Of a stretch of 9,241 bases of DNA, positions 8,431 through 9,241 are shown in pieces; the first letter of the stretch is position 1; every line of letters starts with the position of its first letter. The notes under the pieces are model-generated. The model saw only the letters and a program-made list of their open reading frames with translations, was not told the origin of the DNA and searched no databases. The position numbers were made by a program, and so were the translations under genes. This stretch comes from JAAERC01 sp032123495 (GTDB lineage Bacteria > Zixibacteria > MSB-5A5 > GN15 > PGXB01). Location: assembly GCA_032123495.1 (NCBI GenBank), contig JAQBFG010000051.1, positions 1 to 9,241 of the forward strand, given 5' to 3'.

Positions 8431-8436
8431 TCTCCT
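8431..8436 (-). promoter_or_regulatory. Ribosome binding site of the first transglutaminase-like gene
   Basis: AGGAGA on the minus strand, eight bases before the ATG at 8420-8422, is a near-consensus Shine-Dalgarno sequence. It confirms the start at the first residue of the signal peptide. Confidence 0.8.
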
Positions 8437-8537
8437 GCGAAGATAAATTGGTTTTGCTCAGTGGTTGTTTGTAAGGCCAAAACTTTCCTTTGTATTTTTT
8501 TTGCCCGCTTTGCCAAAATCGGGCTGAATTGGAATCT

Positions 8538-8560
8538 ATCATATCTGGAAAGAATTTCCA
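8538..8560 (-). promoter_or_regulatory. Possible promoter -10 element with adjacent dyad, upstream of the transglutaminase-like operon
   Basis: On the minus strand TATGAT (8538-8543) is one mismatch from the sigma-70 -10 consensus and would start transcription about 110 bases before the operon's first ATG. No convincing -35 hexamer is found at 16-18 bases. Directly upstream, within the would-be spacer, is the perfect inverted repeat TGGAAA-GAA-TTTCCA (8546-8560), a plausible operator. Both calls rest only on short motifs in AT-rich DNA. FCB-group sigma factors may also use a different consensus. Confidence 0.3.
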
Positions 8561-8596
8561 AGAAATTTTCGAATTTATAATTGGTGTTGATTAGAA

Positions 8597-8627
8597 TTGA
8601 TTTTTTAAGTAAAAAGTGTTTTATAAT
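8597..8627 (+). promoter_or_regulatory. Possible promoter of the SH3 gene (TTGATT-N19-TATAAT)
   Basis: A consensus TATAAT (8622-8627) follows TTGATT (8597-8602) at a 19-base spacing. The -10 ends only five bases before the ATG at 8633. If it is used, the transcript would begin at or next to the start codon. There is no Shine-Dalgarno sequence in front of this ATG, which fits a leaderless or A/T-rich initiation region. Confidence 0.45.
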
Positions 8628-8632
8628 AAATT

Positions 8633-8986
8633 ATGAATATCTCCAAAGAAATAACAGCGGTAGTAATTAAAAGCCACAAGTCCGACTTCCCCAATCCTCT
8701 AATATTAAAAAAGGGTGAGAGACTGGAGGTCGGCGATAAGAAGACTAATTTCGCCGGATGGATCTGGTGTACAGCACCTGATGGAAACAGCGGTTGGATT
8801 CCGGAGAATTTTACTGAAAAAGTTGAAAACGGAAGCCGGATGACTGTTGATTATGATGCCACCGAAATGACGGTTTCAGTTGGCGAGAATTTAGCTGTTC
8901 TTTCAGAGGAAAGTCAATGGGTCTGGTGTCTTAATAGTAAAAATCAAAAAGGTTGGGTACCTCTGGAAAATGTTAGAAAACTCTGA
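8633..8986 (+). CDS. Tandem SH3-domain protein
   Basis: This small protein of 117 residues is made almost entirely of two SH3-type folds. The first (about 8-60) shows A-V-V-I-K, L-I-L-K-K-G-E-R-L-E-V, W-I-W-C and G-W-I-P-E-N-F. The second (about 70-117) shows V-D-Y-D-A-T-E, V-S-V-G-E-N-L-A-V-L, W-V-W-C and G-W-V-P-L-E-N-V. The D-Y-D-A and G-W-V-P-x-x-N-V signatures resemble the peptide-binding SH3 family more than the exported bacterial SH3b type. No signal peptide or membrane segment is present, so it is probably cytoplasmic and may bind a protein partner. The start was chosen because the first SH3 strand begins at residue 8 and the next in-frame Met (residue 69) would remove the first domain. 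Its stop lies 17 bases inside the next gene, so the two are probably co-translated. The ligand is unknown. Confidence 0.85.
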   Translation: MNISKEITAVVIKSHKSDFPNPLILKKGERLEVGDKKTNFAGWIWCTAPDGNSGWIPENFTEKVENGSRMTVDYDATEMTVSVGENLAVLSEESQWVWCLNSKNQKGWVPLENVRKL

Positions 8987-9241
8987 TAAAAGCTACAAAG
9001 TTATATCTGCAGTAGATAATTCAAACCTTTTGGAAATCGCCGATGAGGTCGTCCTGTTATCGTGGCCGGAGTTTATGTTACAAGATTCGGTGGCTGATAA
9101 ATACTTTGATCGACTTTACGAAACTTTCCCCGAATATCAGTATTGCATGATGGATAATGAGAATGATGCGGTTCTCTCGGCCGGAAACTGTATCCCGCTT
9201 CATTATGATGGATCACCGGATGATTTGCCGGATGAAGGCTG
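8970..9241 (+). CDS. Probable GNAT-like acyltransferase, N-terminal fragment
   Basis: An ORF starts at ATG 8970 and runs off the right edge with 90 codons visible, so it is partial. Residues of the type W-P-E-F-M-L-x-D-x-V-A-x-x-Y, L-Y-E-T-F-P-E-Y-Q-Y and A-G-N-C-I-P-L-H-Y-D-G resemble the N-terminal region of a bacterial family usually annotated as GNAT N-acetyltransferase. The P-E-Y-Q-Y-C-M-M-D strand and the following A-G-N-x-I-P strand would be the first beta strands of that fold. The acetyl-CoA pyrophosphate-binding motif would lie beyond the window, so catalytic competence cannot be judged. The start overlaps the end of the SH3 gene by 17 bases with only a weak GGAAA in front, suggesting translational coupling. 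No later start keeps the conserved segment as well supported. Family recognition is from memory of sequence pattern and is moderate. Confidence 0.6.
   Translation, partial: MLENSDKSYKVISAVDNSNLLEIADEVVLLSWPEFMLQDSVADKYFDRLYETFPEYQYCMMDNENDAVLSAGNCIPLHYDGSPDDLPDEG

Noticed and set aside
8503..8524. GCCCG/CGGGC inverted repeat near a T-run, as a terminator
   Set aside because: The stem is only five bases with a 12-base loop, and the T-run (8495-8502) precedes it on the plus strand and would be A on the minus strand, so neither direction fits an intrinsic terminator.
8355..8561. 68-codon minus-strand ORF covering the leader of the transglutaminase-like operon
   Set aside because: It overlaps the signal peptide coding region in another frame, has no recognisable domain, and the clear ribosome binding site inside it serves the longer gene.

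Overview
The window comes from a bacterial chromosome or metagenomic contig of moderate, slightly AT-rich composition. The likely source is a didermic member of the FCB group (Bacteroidota, Zixibacteria, Marinimicrobia and relatives). Three things point there: two exported proteins with a signal-peptidase site reading A-x-A followed by Gln, DUF3857/transglutaminase-like proteins, and a very large DUF11-repeat surface protein with a peptidoglycan-binding OmpA domain. No rRNA, tRNA or marker gene is present, so this placement is an inference. No mobile element, CRISPR array or RNA gene was seen.

Layout. Positions 1-4399 (+) hold the 3' part of a giant secreted protein, open at the left edge. 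It has a chain of DUF11-type beta-sandwich repeats, then an SdrB-like Asp-rich domain, a divergent segment, an OmpA/MotB-like domain and a last DUF11-like unit. A strong hairpin at 4418-4449, with T-runs on both sides, separates it from a convergent two-gene operon on the minus strand. That operon (8422 down to 4476) encodes two exported DUF3857/transglutaminase-like proteins whose ORFs overlap by four bases (ATGA). The first (670 aa) keeps a complete Cys-His-Asp triad. The second (645 aa) has the same architecture but has lost the Cys and the His. An intergenic region of 210 bases (8423-8632) carries divergent promoter-like signals and a small perfect dyad. To its right on the plus strand is a cytoplasmic-looking tandem SH3 protein (8633-8986), overlapped by 17 bases by a partial gene that resembles a GNAT-type acyltransferase (8970-9241, open at the right edge).

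How the genes may work together. The left part is an envelope module: a probably peptidoglycan-tethered repeat protein facing an exported enzyme/pseudoenzyme pair. The right part is a separate, probably cytoplasmic SH3 plus acyltransferase-like pair. A link between the giant protein and the transglutaminase-like pair is only suggested by proximity, because they are convergent and separated by a terminator. The observations most worth following up are the active/inactive transglutaminase tandem, the OmpA domain buried inside a DUF11 array, and the SH3/GNAT-like overlap.
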